In this document: in pieces, positions 1 to 7,248 of the stretch
How positions within the stretch are numbered: position 1 is the first letter of the stretch
How the letters are laid out: every line of letters begins with the position of its first letter
NCBI GenBank assembly: GCA_035551935.1
Contig: DASZMJ010000047.1
Coordinates: 1-14,346, forward strand
Length of the DNA stretch: 14,346 nucleotides
DNA from: DASZMJ01 sp035551935
Lineage (GTDB): Bacteria > Planctomycetota > Planctomycetia > Isosphaerales > Isosphaeraceae
Direction: 5' to 3'
Translations under genes and position numbers: made by a program
The notes under the pieces: model-generated
Seen by the model: the letters and a program-made list of their open reading frames with translations, nothing else
What the model was told of the DNA's origin: nothing
The model's database searches: none

Positions 1-47
1 AAACTGATGCGGAGGGAGGCCGGGGGTCGGACCGCTCGGGAACGCGA

Positions 48-77
48 CGGCGGGACGGGCCGGGGCCCGTCCCGCCG
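48..77. repeat. Perfect 14-bp inverted repeat (hairpin)
   Basis: Arm 48-61 (CGGCGGGACGGGCC) is the exact reverse complement of arm 64-77, with only GG between them, so the whole is a 30-base near-palindrome. It lies about 100 bases upstream of gltA. There is no T-tract on either side, so it is not a classical intrinsic terminator. It could still end an upstream transcript, act in the gltA leader, or be one copy of a dispersed palindrome. The rest of 1-175 shows no gene and no convincing promoter. Confidence 0.6.
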
Positions 78-175
78 GACGACCGGCCGGGCCGCCGGAT
101 CGGCCTCCCGTCTCCCCCCGCCCACGACCCTGGACCCCGCCGCGCCCGCCGGCCCGATTTGGAGCGGAATCTCCC

Positions 176-1327
176 ATGAGCAGCCCGACGACGGAGACCT
201 ATTACCCCGGTCTCGAGGGGGTCATCGCCAGCGAGACGGCCATCGCCAACATCGAGGGGCGCGAGGGGGCCGGCGGCCTCGAATACCGCGGCTACGACAT
301 CGAGGAGCTCGCCCACGGCGCCTCGTACGAGGAGACGGCCTTCCTGCTCCTGCACGGCGACCTGCCGACGGTGTCCCAGCTCCGAGACTTCCAGGGGCGG
401 CTCAAGGCGGTCCGGCGCATCCCCGAGAGCCTCGTCGAGCTCTACCGGCACGTCCCCAAGGCGGTCCACCCGATGGACGTCCTGCGGACGTCGGTCAGCG
501 TCCTCGCCCACTTCGACCCCGAGGTCAACGCCGCGCCGACCGACCACGCCGCCAACGTCCGCAAGGCCGAGCGGCTGCTGGCCCAGATTCCGACGGCCGT
601 CGCCGCCGCGGCACGGATCCGCCGCGGCCAGGAGGTCATCCCCCCCGACGACACGCTCGACCACTCGGCCGACTTCCTCAAGATGGTCACCGGCAAGGTC
701 CCGTCCGAGACCATGCGCAAGGCGTTCGACCTGTCGCTGGTGCTGTACACCGAGCACGAGCTGAACGCCTCGACCTTCGCGGCGCGGGTGACGGTCTCGA
801 CCCTCTCCGACCTGTATTCCGGGATCGTCTCGGCCATCGGCACCCTCAAGGGGCCCTTGCACGGCGGGGCCAACGAGGAGGCCTGGAAGCTCCTGGAGCG
901 CGTCGGCGCCCCCGAGAAGGCCGCCGCTTGGATCGAGGACGCCCTGGCCCGCAAGGAGCGGATCATGGGCTTCGGCCACCGCGTCTACAAGACCGGCGAC
1001 CCCCGCGCCCGCATCCTCAAGGAATACTGCACCAAGCTCGCCGCCGAGATCGGCGACGACCGCTGGGAGCGGATCGCCGAGCCGATCGAGCAGGCCGTCA
1101 CCGAGCAGAAGAAGCTCCCGCCGAACGTCGACTGGCCCAGCGCCCGGCTCTACCACTACATGGGCCTCGATATCAGCCTGTATACCCCGATCTTCGCCCT
1201 CGCCCGCGTCGCCGGCTGGTCGGCGCACATCATCGAGCAGCTCGACCACAACCGCCTGATGCGGCCTCGCGCCCGCTACGTCGGCCCCCCGAATCGGACC
1301 GTCCGGCCGATCGAGCAGCGCGGCTGA
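176..1327 (+). CDS. gltA: Citrate synthase
   Basis: The 383-aa product condenses oxaloacetate and acetyl-CoA to citrate at the entry of the TCA cycle, in the cytoplasm. The family signatures are all present: EHELNASTF with His194, GPLHGGANE with catalytic His229, MGFGHRVYK with His268, and VDWPSARLYH with catalytic Asp319, followed by the C-terminal NRLMRPRARYVGP that binds substrate. Length and sequence fit the short dimeric type of Gram-positive bacteria and archaea rather than the roughly 430-aa hexameric Gram-negative type. A GGAG lies 11 bases before the ATG, and the protein starts as the family does (YYPGLEGVIASETAI), which supports this start. A 2-methylcitrate synthase (PrpC) is the main alternative, but no other methylcitrate-cycle gene is present. 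The next gene is convergent, with a single base between the two stop codons. Confidence 0.95.
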   Translation: MSSPTTETYYPGLEGVIASETAIANIEGREGAGGLEYRGYDIEELAHGASYEETAFLLLHGDLPTVSQLRDFQGRLKAVRRIPESLVELYRHVPKAVHPMDVLRTSVSVLAHFDPEVNAAPTDHAANVRKAERLLAQIPTAVAAAARIRRGQEVIPPDDTLDHSADFLKMVTGKVPSETMRKAFDLSLVLYTEHELNASTFAARVTVSTLSDLYSGIVSAIGTLKGPLHGGANEEAWKLLERVGAPEKAAAWIEDALARKERIMGFGHRVYKTGDPRARILKEYCTKLAAEIGDDRWERIAEPIEQAVTEQKKLPPNVDWPSARLYHYMGLDISLYTPIFALARVAGWSAHIIEQLDHNRLMRPRARYVGPPNRTVRPIEQRG

Positions 1328-1328
1328 G

Positions 1329-2192
1329 TCACGGGGACAGCTCGCCGGGCGGGCTGGGGGTCGCGCTCGGCGGCAGGTGGCCGCGGATGACCAGGTCGTA
1401 CAGCGTGGCGCCGGCGACGCCGCCGGCCAGGGGAACGACCAGCGGCACCCAGAAGTAGCCCCCGTGCGATCGGAAGACCGCCGGCCCCCAACCCAGCAGC
1501 GCCGAGGCCAGCCGCGGGCCGAGGTCGCGCGCCGGGTTGATCGCGTAGCCGGTCAGTCCGCCCAGCGACAGGCCGATCGCCCAGACCAGCGCCCCCAGCG
1601 CCAGCGGCTCCACGTAGCCGCCCGGCGCGGCGTTGCGGCGGTCGGTCAGGGCCCGGACCCCGACGAGCAGGACCGCGGTGGCCAGGAACTCGCTCAGGAG
1701 GTTGCGACCGAGGACGTCGAAGGCCGGGTAGGTCGCGAAGACCCCCGCCCCGCCGGCCGCCCGGCCGACGAGCTTGCCCCCCTCCATCGCGCCCCGGATC
1801 AGCCCCTCCTTCCGCTCGAAGGCCCGGAACGCCTCGGCATAATCGGCATAGACGAGCCACGCCCCAACGAACGCGCCGGCGAGCTGGGCTGCCCAGTAGG
1901 GCACGAGCCGGCCGCGGGGGAACTCGCCGCGGGCGGCCAGCGCCAACGTGACGGCCGGGTTGAGGTGGCCGCCGCTGAGCCGGCCGCTGAGGTAGACGCC
2001 CAGGGCGACGGCCAGGCCCCACGCGGTCGTGACTGTCATCGGGTCGGGCGCCGGCCGGAGCAGGACGTCGGCCGCCACGACGCCGTCGCCGAGCAGGACC
2101 AGGAGCGCGGTGCCGAGGAACTCCGCCCCCAGGGCCGGCCCCAGCCGCGGCGGGCTCGCGACCGGGGCCCCGGTCTCGGTCTTCACCCCCAT
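1329..2192 (-). CDS. glpF: Aquaglyceroporin (glycerol uptake facilitator, MIP family)
   Basis: This 287-aa inner-membrane channel belongs to the MIP family and passively conducts glycerol and other small polyols. Both half-helix motifs are intact: HLNPAVT (NPA at 78-80) and AINPARDLGPR (NPA at 219-221). The Asp after NPAR (Asp223) marks glycerol-conducting members, as in E. coli GlpF (NPARDFGP). Aligning to GlpF by eye, the selectivity filter would be Trp58, Gly207, Tyr216 and Arg222, against W/G/F/R in GlpF. The extra segment at 118-160 between the two halves matches the longer loop of glyceroporins. The ATG is preceded by GAGGG on the minus strand and lies 13 bases after the kinase stop codon, so the two genes are probably cotranscribed. 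No glpK or glpD is nearby. The exact substrate is inferred. Confidence 0.9.
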   Translation of the reverse strand: MGVKTETGAPVASPPRLGPALGAEFLGTALLVLLGDGVVAADVLLRPAPDPMTVTTAWGLAVALGVYLSGRLSGGHLNPAVTLALAARGEFPRGRLVPYWAAQLAGAFVGAWLVYADYAEAFRAFERKEGLIRGAMEGGKLVGRAAGGAGVFATYPAFDVLGRNLLSEFLATAVLLVGVRALTDRRNAAPGGYVEPLALGALVWAIGLSLGGLTGYAINPARDLGPRLASALLGWGPAVFRSHGGYFWVPLVVPLAGGVAGATLYDLVIRGHLPPSATPSPPGELSP

Positions 2193-2205
2193 GGCTGCCC
2201 TCGAT

Positions 2206-4029
2206 TCAGGTCGCCGAGATCAATTCCATGATCGATTTGATGTCGACCGGTTTGGTCAGGTGGTGGTCCATGCCGGCCTCCTTCGAGCGGCGGCGGTCCT
2301 CGTCCTGGCCGTAGCCCGAGACGGCGATGATCCGGACGCCGGCCAGGTCGGGCTCGGCGCGGAGGTGGCGGGCGACCTCGTAGCCGTCCATGACCGGCAG
2401 GCCGATGTCGAGCAGGACGACGTCGGGCCGGCGGGCCCGGGCGGCGTCGAGGCCGGTGGGGCCGTCGTGCGCCGCCTCGACCTCGTGGCCGAGCAGCCGC
2501 AGGAGCCGGCAGAGGCCGCGGGCCAGGTCCTCGTTGTCGTCGATGATCAGGATCCGCGACCGCAACCCCGCCCCCTCCGGCGTCGGGGGGGTCGCGGCGG
2601 GCGCCGGGGCCGTCGCGGCCTCGGGCCATCGATCGAGGACCGGGGCCGGGGCCAGGGCCGGGAGGCGGACGGTGAACTCGCTGCCGGCGTTCGGGCCGGC
2701 GCTCCGGGCCGTGACGGTGCCGCCGTGCAGCTCGACGAGGCTCTTGACGATCGCCAGGCCGAGCCCGAGGCCCCCCTCCGACCGCGCCAGGCTCCGGTCC
2801 CCCTGGACGAAGATGTCGAAGATCCTCGGCAGCGACTCGGCCGGGATGCCGACGCCGTCGTCGGTGACCGTGAAGGCGACGTCGTCCCCCTCGCGACCGG
2901 CCCGGAGGCGGACGTTCCCCCCCGGCGGCGTGTACTTGGCGGCGTTGGCCAGCAGGTTGACGAGCACCTGCTCGAGCCGGATCGGGTCGGCCTCGACGCC
3001 CAAGGGGCCCGGCCCGATCGACACCGCCAGGGCGTGCTCGCGCTCGTCGAACAGCGGGCGGGCCACCTCGACGGCCTGCCGGACCACCGCGACGGCGTCG
3101 ATCGGCCGCGGCCGGACCCGGACCTTGCCGCGGGTGATCCGCGAGACGTCCAGCAGGTCGTCGAGCATGTAGGTCAGGTGGTCGACCTGCCGCGCGATGA
3201 CCCGCCGGGCCCAGTCGTCGTTCTCGGCGGTGCCCGGCGCCTCGAGGACCTGCGAGGCCGACTGGATCGCGCCCAGGGGGTTGCGGAGCTCGTGGGCGAG
3301 CATCGCCAGGAACTCGTCCTTGCGGCGGCCGGCCTCGACGAGCTCCCGCTCGTAATTGCGGCGCTGGGTGTCGTCGCGGAAGACCAGGACGACCCCGGCA
3401 ACATTGTCGTCGACGTCGCGGATCGGGGCGGCGCTGTCCTGGACCGGCCGCTCGGACCCGTCGCGGGCGAGCAGCACCGAGTGATTCGACGGGCCGACAA
3501 CCTTCCCCTCGCGGAGGGCCCGCGCCGGCGAGCCGTCGACCGGGACGCGCGACTCCTCGTCGACGACCCGGAAGACCTCGGCCAGCGGGCGGCCGACCGC
3601 CTCCGCCCCCCAGCCGGTCAGGTCCCGAGCCACGGGGTTCAGGAACGCGACCCGCCCGCGGGCGTCGGTGGTGATGACCGCGTCGCCGACGCTCCGCAAG
3701 GCCGCTTCCCACCGCCGACGCGCCGCATGGAGCGCCTCGATCAGGGCCGAGACCAGCACCAGGGCGCCCCCGAACAACGCGAGTCCCAGGTACTGCCAGG
3801 ACGTGGTCTTCGGGTTGATCGCCATCACGACGGCCGCGACGCCGACGATCAGCAGGCTCGCGAGCAGGCCGGGGCCGAACCCGCCGATCCACGCGGCGAG
3901 GAGCACCGCGAGGATCAAGAGCGTGCCGAGTTGCGGCCCGACCGCCGGGATCATCAGCGCGTTGATGGCCAGGGCGACGAGCAACCCGGCGGCGCCGTAG
4001 CGCACGATCCGACGAAGACGCGGGTTCAT
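2206..4029 (-). CDS. Membrane hybrid histidine kinase (DUF4118-PAS-HisKA-HATPase-REC)
   Basis: The 607-aa sensor kinase has these domains in order. Four membrane helices span about 9-98 in a DUF4118 (KdpD-like) arrangement with AAWIGGFGPGLLAS, with little outside the membrane. A PAS domain covers about 103-220. The HisKA box FLAMLAHELRNPLGA carries phospho-acceptor His246. The ATPase domain has an N box NLLANAAKYTPPGG, G1 DDGVGIP and G2 GGLGLGLAI (419-427). A Pro/Ala linker spans about 457-488. The receiver domain has acidic Asp497/Asp498, phospho-acceptor Asp541 and Lys593. With so little periplasmic sequence, the signal is probably sensed in the membrane or through PAS. The ATG at 4029 is chosen for its GGAGG seven bases upstream. 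The frame stays open far upstream, but there it only runs antisense to acs. No DNA-binding response regulator is adjacent, so phosphate probably leaves through a relay to a distant partner. Confidence 0.93.
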   Translation of the reverse strand: MNPRLRRIVRYGAAGLLVALAINALMIPAVGPQLGTLLILAVLLAAWIGGFGPGLLASLLIVGVAAVVMAINPKTTSWQYLGLALFGGALVLVSALIEALHAARRRWEAALRSVGDAVITTDARGRVAFLNPVARDLTGWGAEAVGRPLAEVFRVVDEESRVPVDGSPARALREGKVVGPSNHSVLLARDGSERPVQDSAAPIRDVDDNVAGVVLVFRDDTQRRNYERELVEAGRRKDEFLAMLAHELRNPLGAIQSASQVLEAPGTAENDDWARRVIARQVDHLTYMLDDLLDVSRITRGKVRVRPRPIDAVAVVRQAVEVARPLFDEREHALAVSIGPGPLGVEADPIRLEQVLVNLLANAAKYTPPGGNVRLRAGREGDDVAFTVTDDGVGIPAESLPRIFDIFVQGDRSLARSEGGLGLGLAIVKSLVELHGGTVTARSAGPNAGSEFTVRLPALAPAPVLDRWPEAATAPAPAATPPTPEGAGLRSRILIIDDNEDLARGLCRLLRLLGHEVEAAHDGPTGLDAARARRPDVVLLDIGLPVMDGYEVARHLRAEPDLAGVRIIAVSGYGQDEDRRRSKEAGMDHHLTKPVDIKSIMELISAT

Positions 4030-4131
4030 CGCCGCGCCTCCGTCGATCCACCGGCGCAGGGACGTCGCGCCCCCGGCCGCGGTCGGGCGGAATGGACCCG
4101 GCAAACCCTCGCTCCCGTCCATCGTGTTCGA

Positions 4132-4160
4132 ACTATGAGTCCCCGGGGCCCCGCGGTCAA
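4132..4160 (-). promoter_or_regulatory. Sigma70-type promoter for the kinase-glpF pair
   Basis: On the minus strand the -35 box TTGACC (4160-4155) and the -10 box CATAGT (4137-4132) are 17 bases apart, which is the ideal spacing. Transcription would start near 4125 and give a leader of about 95 bases before the kinase ATG. This is predicted from box matches alone. Confidence 0.45.
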
Positions 4161-4162
4161 GG

Positions 4163-4175
4163 GCGCCGCCGGCGC
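4163..4175. promoter_or_regulatory. Dyad between divergent promoters (possible operator)
   Basis: GCGCC at 4163-4167 and GGCGC at 4171-4175 flank GCC. The centre at 4169 falls midway between the kinase -35 box (4155-4160) and the acs -35 box (4179-4184). A regulator bound here could act on both promoters. Short GC dyads are frequent in DNA this GC-rich, so the position is the main argument. Confidence 0.3.
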
Positions 4176-4178
4176 GGG

Positions 4179-4208
4179 TTGACGGGCCCGAGCGGCGGCC
4201 CGTATGAT
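4179..4208 (+). promoter_or_regulatory. acs: Sigma70-type promoter for acs
   Basis: The -35 box TTGACG (4179-4184) and the -10 box TATGAT (4203-4208) are 18 bases apart, and both are close to consensus. Transcription would start near 4215, about 40 bases before the chosen acs ATG. This also argues against the upstream ATG at 4204, which lies inside the -10 box. Confidence 0.6.
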
Positions 4209-4254
4209 CCGGCGACCATCCCCGACCACGACCTGCGAGCGCGGAGCCCCTGCC

Positions 4255-6219
4255 ATGGCGGCCGAACCCGGCGGCGGATCGATCCACAGCATCCTGAACG
4301 AGGACCGCGTCTTCCCACCGCCGCCCGAATTCGCCCGCGACGCTCATATCAAGAGCCTTGAACAATATCACGCTCTCTGGCAACGCGCCAAGGACGACCC
4401 CGAGGGTTTCTGGGCCGAGATGGCCGGGATCATCGACTGGTCGAAGCCGTGGGAGAAGGTCCTCGACTGGAATCCGCCGTTCGCCAAGTGGTTCGTCGGC
4501 GCCACGACCAACGCGGCATACAACTGCGTCGACCGCCACGCCGACGGAAGCCGTGGCGACAAGCCGGCCCTGATCTGGGAGGGGGAGCCCGGCGACCGGA
4601 GGGTGCTCACCTATCGCGAGCTGGCACGCGACGTGCGCACGTTCGCCAACGTCCTGAAGGGGCTGGGCGTCGAGAAAGGGGACGTGGTCGCCATCTACAT
4701 GCCGATGGTGCCCGAGGCCGTCGTCGCGATGCTCGCCTGTGCCCGGATCGGGGCGCCGCACACGGTCGTCTTCGGCGGCTTCAGCGCCGAGGCGCTGGCC
4801 GGCCGCATCCAGGACTGCTCGGCCAAGGTCCTCGTCACCGCCGACGGCGGCTATCGCCGCGGCAAGGTCGTGCCGCTCAAGGAACACGCCGACGAGGCCG
4901 TCGCCCACTGCCCGACGATCGAGGCGGTCGTCGTCCTCGAGCGCACCGGCCAGGGCGTCACCATGACCGACGGCCGCGACCACGACTGGCGCGGGTTGAT
5001 GGACCAGGCCGACGACGACTGCCCCGCCGTGCCGCTCGACAGCGAGCACCCGCTCTACATCCTCTACACCTCCGGCTCGACCGGCCGCCCCAAGGGCATC
5101 CTCCACACCACCGGCGGCTACCTCGTCGGCGCGGCCTTGACGACCAAGTGGGTGTTCGACCTCAAAGAGAATGATATCTACTGGTGCACGGCCGATATCG
5201 GCTGGGTGACGGGGCACTCGTACATCGTCTACGGGCCGCTGGCGCTCGGCGCGACGATCTTGCTCTACGAAGGGGCGCCGAATTGGCCCGACGAGGGGCG
5301 GTTCTGGAAGCTCGTCGAGGACCACCGCGCCACGATCCTCTACACGGCGCCGACGGCGATCCGGGCGTTCATGAAGTGGGGCGAGCAGTTCCCCAAGCGG
5401 CACGACCTGTCGAGCCTGCGGCTCCTGGGGTCGGTCGGCGAGCCGATCAACCCGGAGGCGTGGATCTGGTATCACCGCGTCATCGGCGGCGGTCGCTGCC
5501 CGGTCGTCGACACGTGGTGGCAGACCGAGACCGGGGCGATCATGATCGCCCCCCTGCCCGGCGCCACGCCGACGCGGCCCGGCTCGGCGACCCGCCCGCT
5601 GCCCGGCGTCGTGCCCGACGTCGTCACCAGGGACGGCGCCCCCGTGCCCGACGGCCACGGCGGCTTCCTCATCATCCGACGGCCCTGGCCGTCGATGCTC
5701 CGCACGATCCACGGCGACGACGAACGATATCAGCAACAGTACTGGAGCGAGGTCCCCGGCGCCTACTTCACCGGCGACGGCGCCCGCCGCGACGCCGAGG
5801 GGAACTACTGGGTCCTCGGCCGGGTCGACGACGTGCTCAACGTCGCCGGCCACCGGCTCTCGACGATGGAGGTCGAGAGCGCGCTCGTCAGTCATCCCAG
5901 GGTGGCCGAGGCCGCCGTCGTCGGCAAGCCCGACGAGCTCCGCGGCCAGGCGATCTGCGCGTTCGTGACCCTCGAGTCGGGCCAGGCCGCGAGCGAGGCG
6001 CTGCGCCAGGAGCTCCGCGCCCACGTCGTCAAGGAGATCGGCGCCCTGGCCCGCCCCGACGACATCCGGTTCACCGACTCCCTGCCCAAGACCCGCAGCG
6101 GCAAGATCATGCGCCGGCTGCTCCGCGACGTCGCCGCCGGCCGCGAGAGCACCGGCGACACGACCACCCTCGAAGACCTCACCGTCCTGGCCCGGCTCCG
6201 CGAGGACGACGAGAGCTGA
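4255..6219 (+). CDS. acs: Acetyl-CoA synthetase (AMP-forming)
   Basis: The 654-aa enzyme converts acetate, ATP and CoA to acetyl-CoA, AMP and PPi by way of acetyl-adenylate, in the cytoplasm. An N-terminal ACAS domain is followed by the adenylation core: P-loop YTSGSTGRPKGI (271-282), DIGWVTGHSYIVYGP (314-328), DTWWQTETG (419-427, with the Trp that limits the acyl pocket in Acs), and YFTGDGARRD (504-513). The mobile C-terminal domain has GRVDDVLNVAGHR and PKTRSGKIMRR, with catalytic Lys617, the lysine that is reversibly acetylated in other Acs proteins. The length matches the usual 650 aa. The start at MAAEPGGG is chosen for GGAG eight bases upstream and for the promoter position. Propionyl-CoA synthetase is less likely given the length and the WW motif. 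The gene is divergent from the hybrid kinase. Confidence 0.95.
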   Translation: MAAEPGGGSIHSILNEDRVFPPPPEFARDAHIKSLEQYHALWQRAKDDPEGFWAEMAGIIDWSKPWEKVLDWNPPFAKWFVGATTNAAYNCVDRHADGSRGDKPALIWEGEPGDRRVLTYRELARDVRTFANVLKGLGVEKGDVVAIYMPMVPEAVVAMLACARIGAPHTVVFGGFSAEALAGRIQDCSAKVLVTADGGYRRGKVVPLKEHADEAVAHCPTIEAVVVLERTGQGVTMTDGRDHDWRGLMDQADDDCPAVPLDSEHPLYILYTSGSTGRPKGILHTTGGYLVGAALTTKWVFDLKENDIYWCTADIGWVTGHSYIVYGPLALGATILLYEGAPNWPDEGRFWKLVEDHRATILYTAPTAIRAFMKWGEQFPKRHDLSSLRLLGSVGEPINPEAWIWYHRVIGGGRCPVVDTWWQTETGAIMIAPLPGATPTRPGSATRPLPGVVPDVVTRDGAPVPDGHGGFLIIRRPWPSMLRTIHGDDERYQQQYWSEVPGAYFTGDGARRDAEGNYWVLGRVDDVLNVAGHRLSTMEVESALVSHPRVAEAAVVGKPDELRGQAICAFVTLESGQAASEALRQELRAHVVKEIGALARPDDIRFTDSLPKTRSGKIMRRLLRDVAAGRESTGDTTTLEDLTVLARLREDDES

Positions 6220-6241
6220 CCTTCGCCCCGCCGGCCGGCGC

Positions 6242-6270
6242 TTGTCGAGGCGGGTCCCCGCCGCTACCCT
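6242..6270 (+). promoter_or_regulatory. Possible promoter and hairpin before the ferredoxin operon
   Basis: TTGTCG (6242-6247) and TACCCT (6265-6270) are 17 bases apart, a weak but correctly spaced sigma70-like pair. Inside the spacer lies an inverted repeat, GGCGGG (6249-6254) and CCCGCC (6257-6262). It could instead form a T-tract-less terminator for acs. Either reading is tentative. Confidence 0.3.
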
Positions 6271-6319
6271 GGACCGTCGCGAGGTTCGCCCGACGTGTTG
6301 AGAGAAGAGAGGCGCGATC

Positions 6320-6643
6320 ATGCCGACGGTCACGGTGGACGGGGAGAAGAGTTTCGAGGTCGAAGCCGGCAAGAAGCTGGTGCTGGCGATCGAGGACGCG
6401 GGGATCGACATCCTGCACCGCTGCGGCGGCAACGCCCGCTGCACGACCTGCCGCGTCCAGGTCGTCCACGGCGATCCCGGGCCGATGGAGGAACTGGAGC
6501 GTGACCGGCTGGCCCGCGAGGGGGGCCTCGGCCCCGACATCCGCCTCTCTTGCCAGATCCGCGTCCAGTCCGACCTGACCGTCCGCGTCCTCAACCGCGC
6601 CGGCGCCACCGGCCTGAACCCCGGCCCCAGGCCGGCGGACTGA
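6320..6643 (+). CDS. [2Fe-2S] ferredoxin
   Basis: This 107-aa soluble electron carrier has a beta-grasp ferredoxin fold. The cluster ligands are Cys35, Cys41, Cys44 and Cys78. The Cys-x5-Cys-x2-Cys spacing is that of the adrenodoxin/ISC-like class rather than the Cys-x4-Cys-x2-Cys of plant-type ferredoxins. The motif around it is HRCGGNARCTTCRVQV, and the last ligand sits in IRLSCQIRV. The region after about residue 95 is a short Pro/Gly-rich tail. AGAGG is seven bases before the ATG. The stop codon overlaps the start of the DNA glycosylase gene, so the two are probably translated together, but no reductase or oxygenase partner is adjacent. The electron donor and acceptor cannot be told from the sequence. 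Confidence 0.9.
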   Translation: MPTVTVDGEKSFEVEAGKKLVLAIEDAGIDILHRCGGNARCTTCRVQVVHGDPGPMEELERDRLAREGGLGPDIRLSCQIRVQSDLTVRVLNRAGATGLNPGPRPAD

Positions 6644-7233
6644 TGGGTCGCGAACACCGCCCCGCTCCCAGCGGGCGGATGCGACCCCTGCCCCGCGAGT
6701 TCTACGACCGCGACACCGCCCTCGTCGCCCGAGGGCTGCTCGGGATGCTGCTGGCGCACCGGGTCGGGGGGGAGCTGCGCGTCGGCCGGGTCGTCGAGAC
6801 GGAGGCGTACCTCGGGAGCCACGACCTCGCCTCGCACTCGTCGCGCGGCCGGACGGCGCGGACGGAGGTCATGTTCGGCCCGCCGGGGTTCGCGTATGTT
6901 TACCTGATCTACGGGATGCACCACTGCTTCAACATCGTCACCGAGGCCGAGGGCAAGGGGGCGGCGGTCCTGGTGCGGGCCCTGGAGCCGGTCCGGGGGA
7001 TCGAAGCGAGTGCCTCGGGGCCGGGGAGGCTCTGCAAGGCGTTGGGGATCGACCGGGGCCGCAACGGGATCGACCTGGTCGGCGACGAGCTGTTCCTGAG
7101 CGCCCCGGAGCAGGCCGGGCCGATCGAGGTCGTCGCGCGGCCGAGGGTCGGCGTGGCGTCTGCGGGCGAGGGATGGGCCGCGGCGCCGTTGCGGTTCTCG
7201 ATCGAGGGGAATCCGTTCGTCTCGAGGCCCTGA
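6643..7233 (+). CDS. mpg: 3-methyladenine DNA glycosylase (AAG/MPG family)
   Basis: The 196-aa base-excision repair enzyme removes alkylated purines, and in the family also hypoxanthine, from DNA. Aligned by eye to human AAG, the active-site residues are kept: Glu54 (catalytic, in VETEAY), Tyr56, His65 (DLASHSS), Tyr87 (YVYLIYGM), Asn97 and Arg112 (VLVRALEP). Length is typical of bacterial members, which lack the long eukaryotic N-terminus. The ATG overlaps the ferredoxin stop as TGATG. Shine-Dalgarno pairing is poor, which suggests re-initiation by terminating ribosomes. An internal ATG at 6679 (MRPLPREF), where many homologues begin, is an alternative start. The DUF488 gene follows after 15 bases. 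Confidence 0.92.
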   Translation: MGREHRPAPSGRMRPLPREFYDRDTALVARGLLGMLLAHRVGGELRVGRVVETEAYLGSHDLASHSSRGRTARTEVMFGPPGFAYVYLIYGMHHCFNIVTEAEGKGAAVLVRALEPVRGIEASASGPGRLCKALGIDRGRNGIDLVGDELFLSAPEQAGPIEVVARPRVGVASAGEGWAAAPLRFSIEGNPFVSRP

Positions 7234-7248
7234 GACCTCGGAGGGGCG

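Noticed and set aside
7..1458. 483-aa plus-strand open frame overlapping gltA in another frame
   Set aside because: Its Arg/Pro/Gly-rich translation has no motifs, whereas the citrate synthase frame carries all active-site residues.
2029..4182. 717-aa plus-strand open frame
   Set aside because: It is antisense to the hybrid kinase, with a low-complexity Asp/Arg/Gly/Val composition that is typical of a GC-rich shadow.
4204..4254. Upstream ATG for acs at 4204
   Set aside because: It lies inside the likely -10 box, lacks a Shine-Dalgarno and adds residues not typical of Acs. The ATG at 4255 has GGAG at good spacing.
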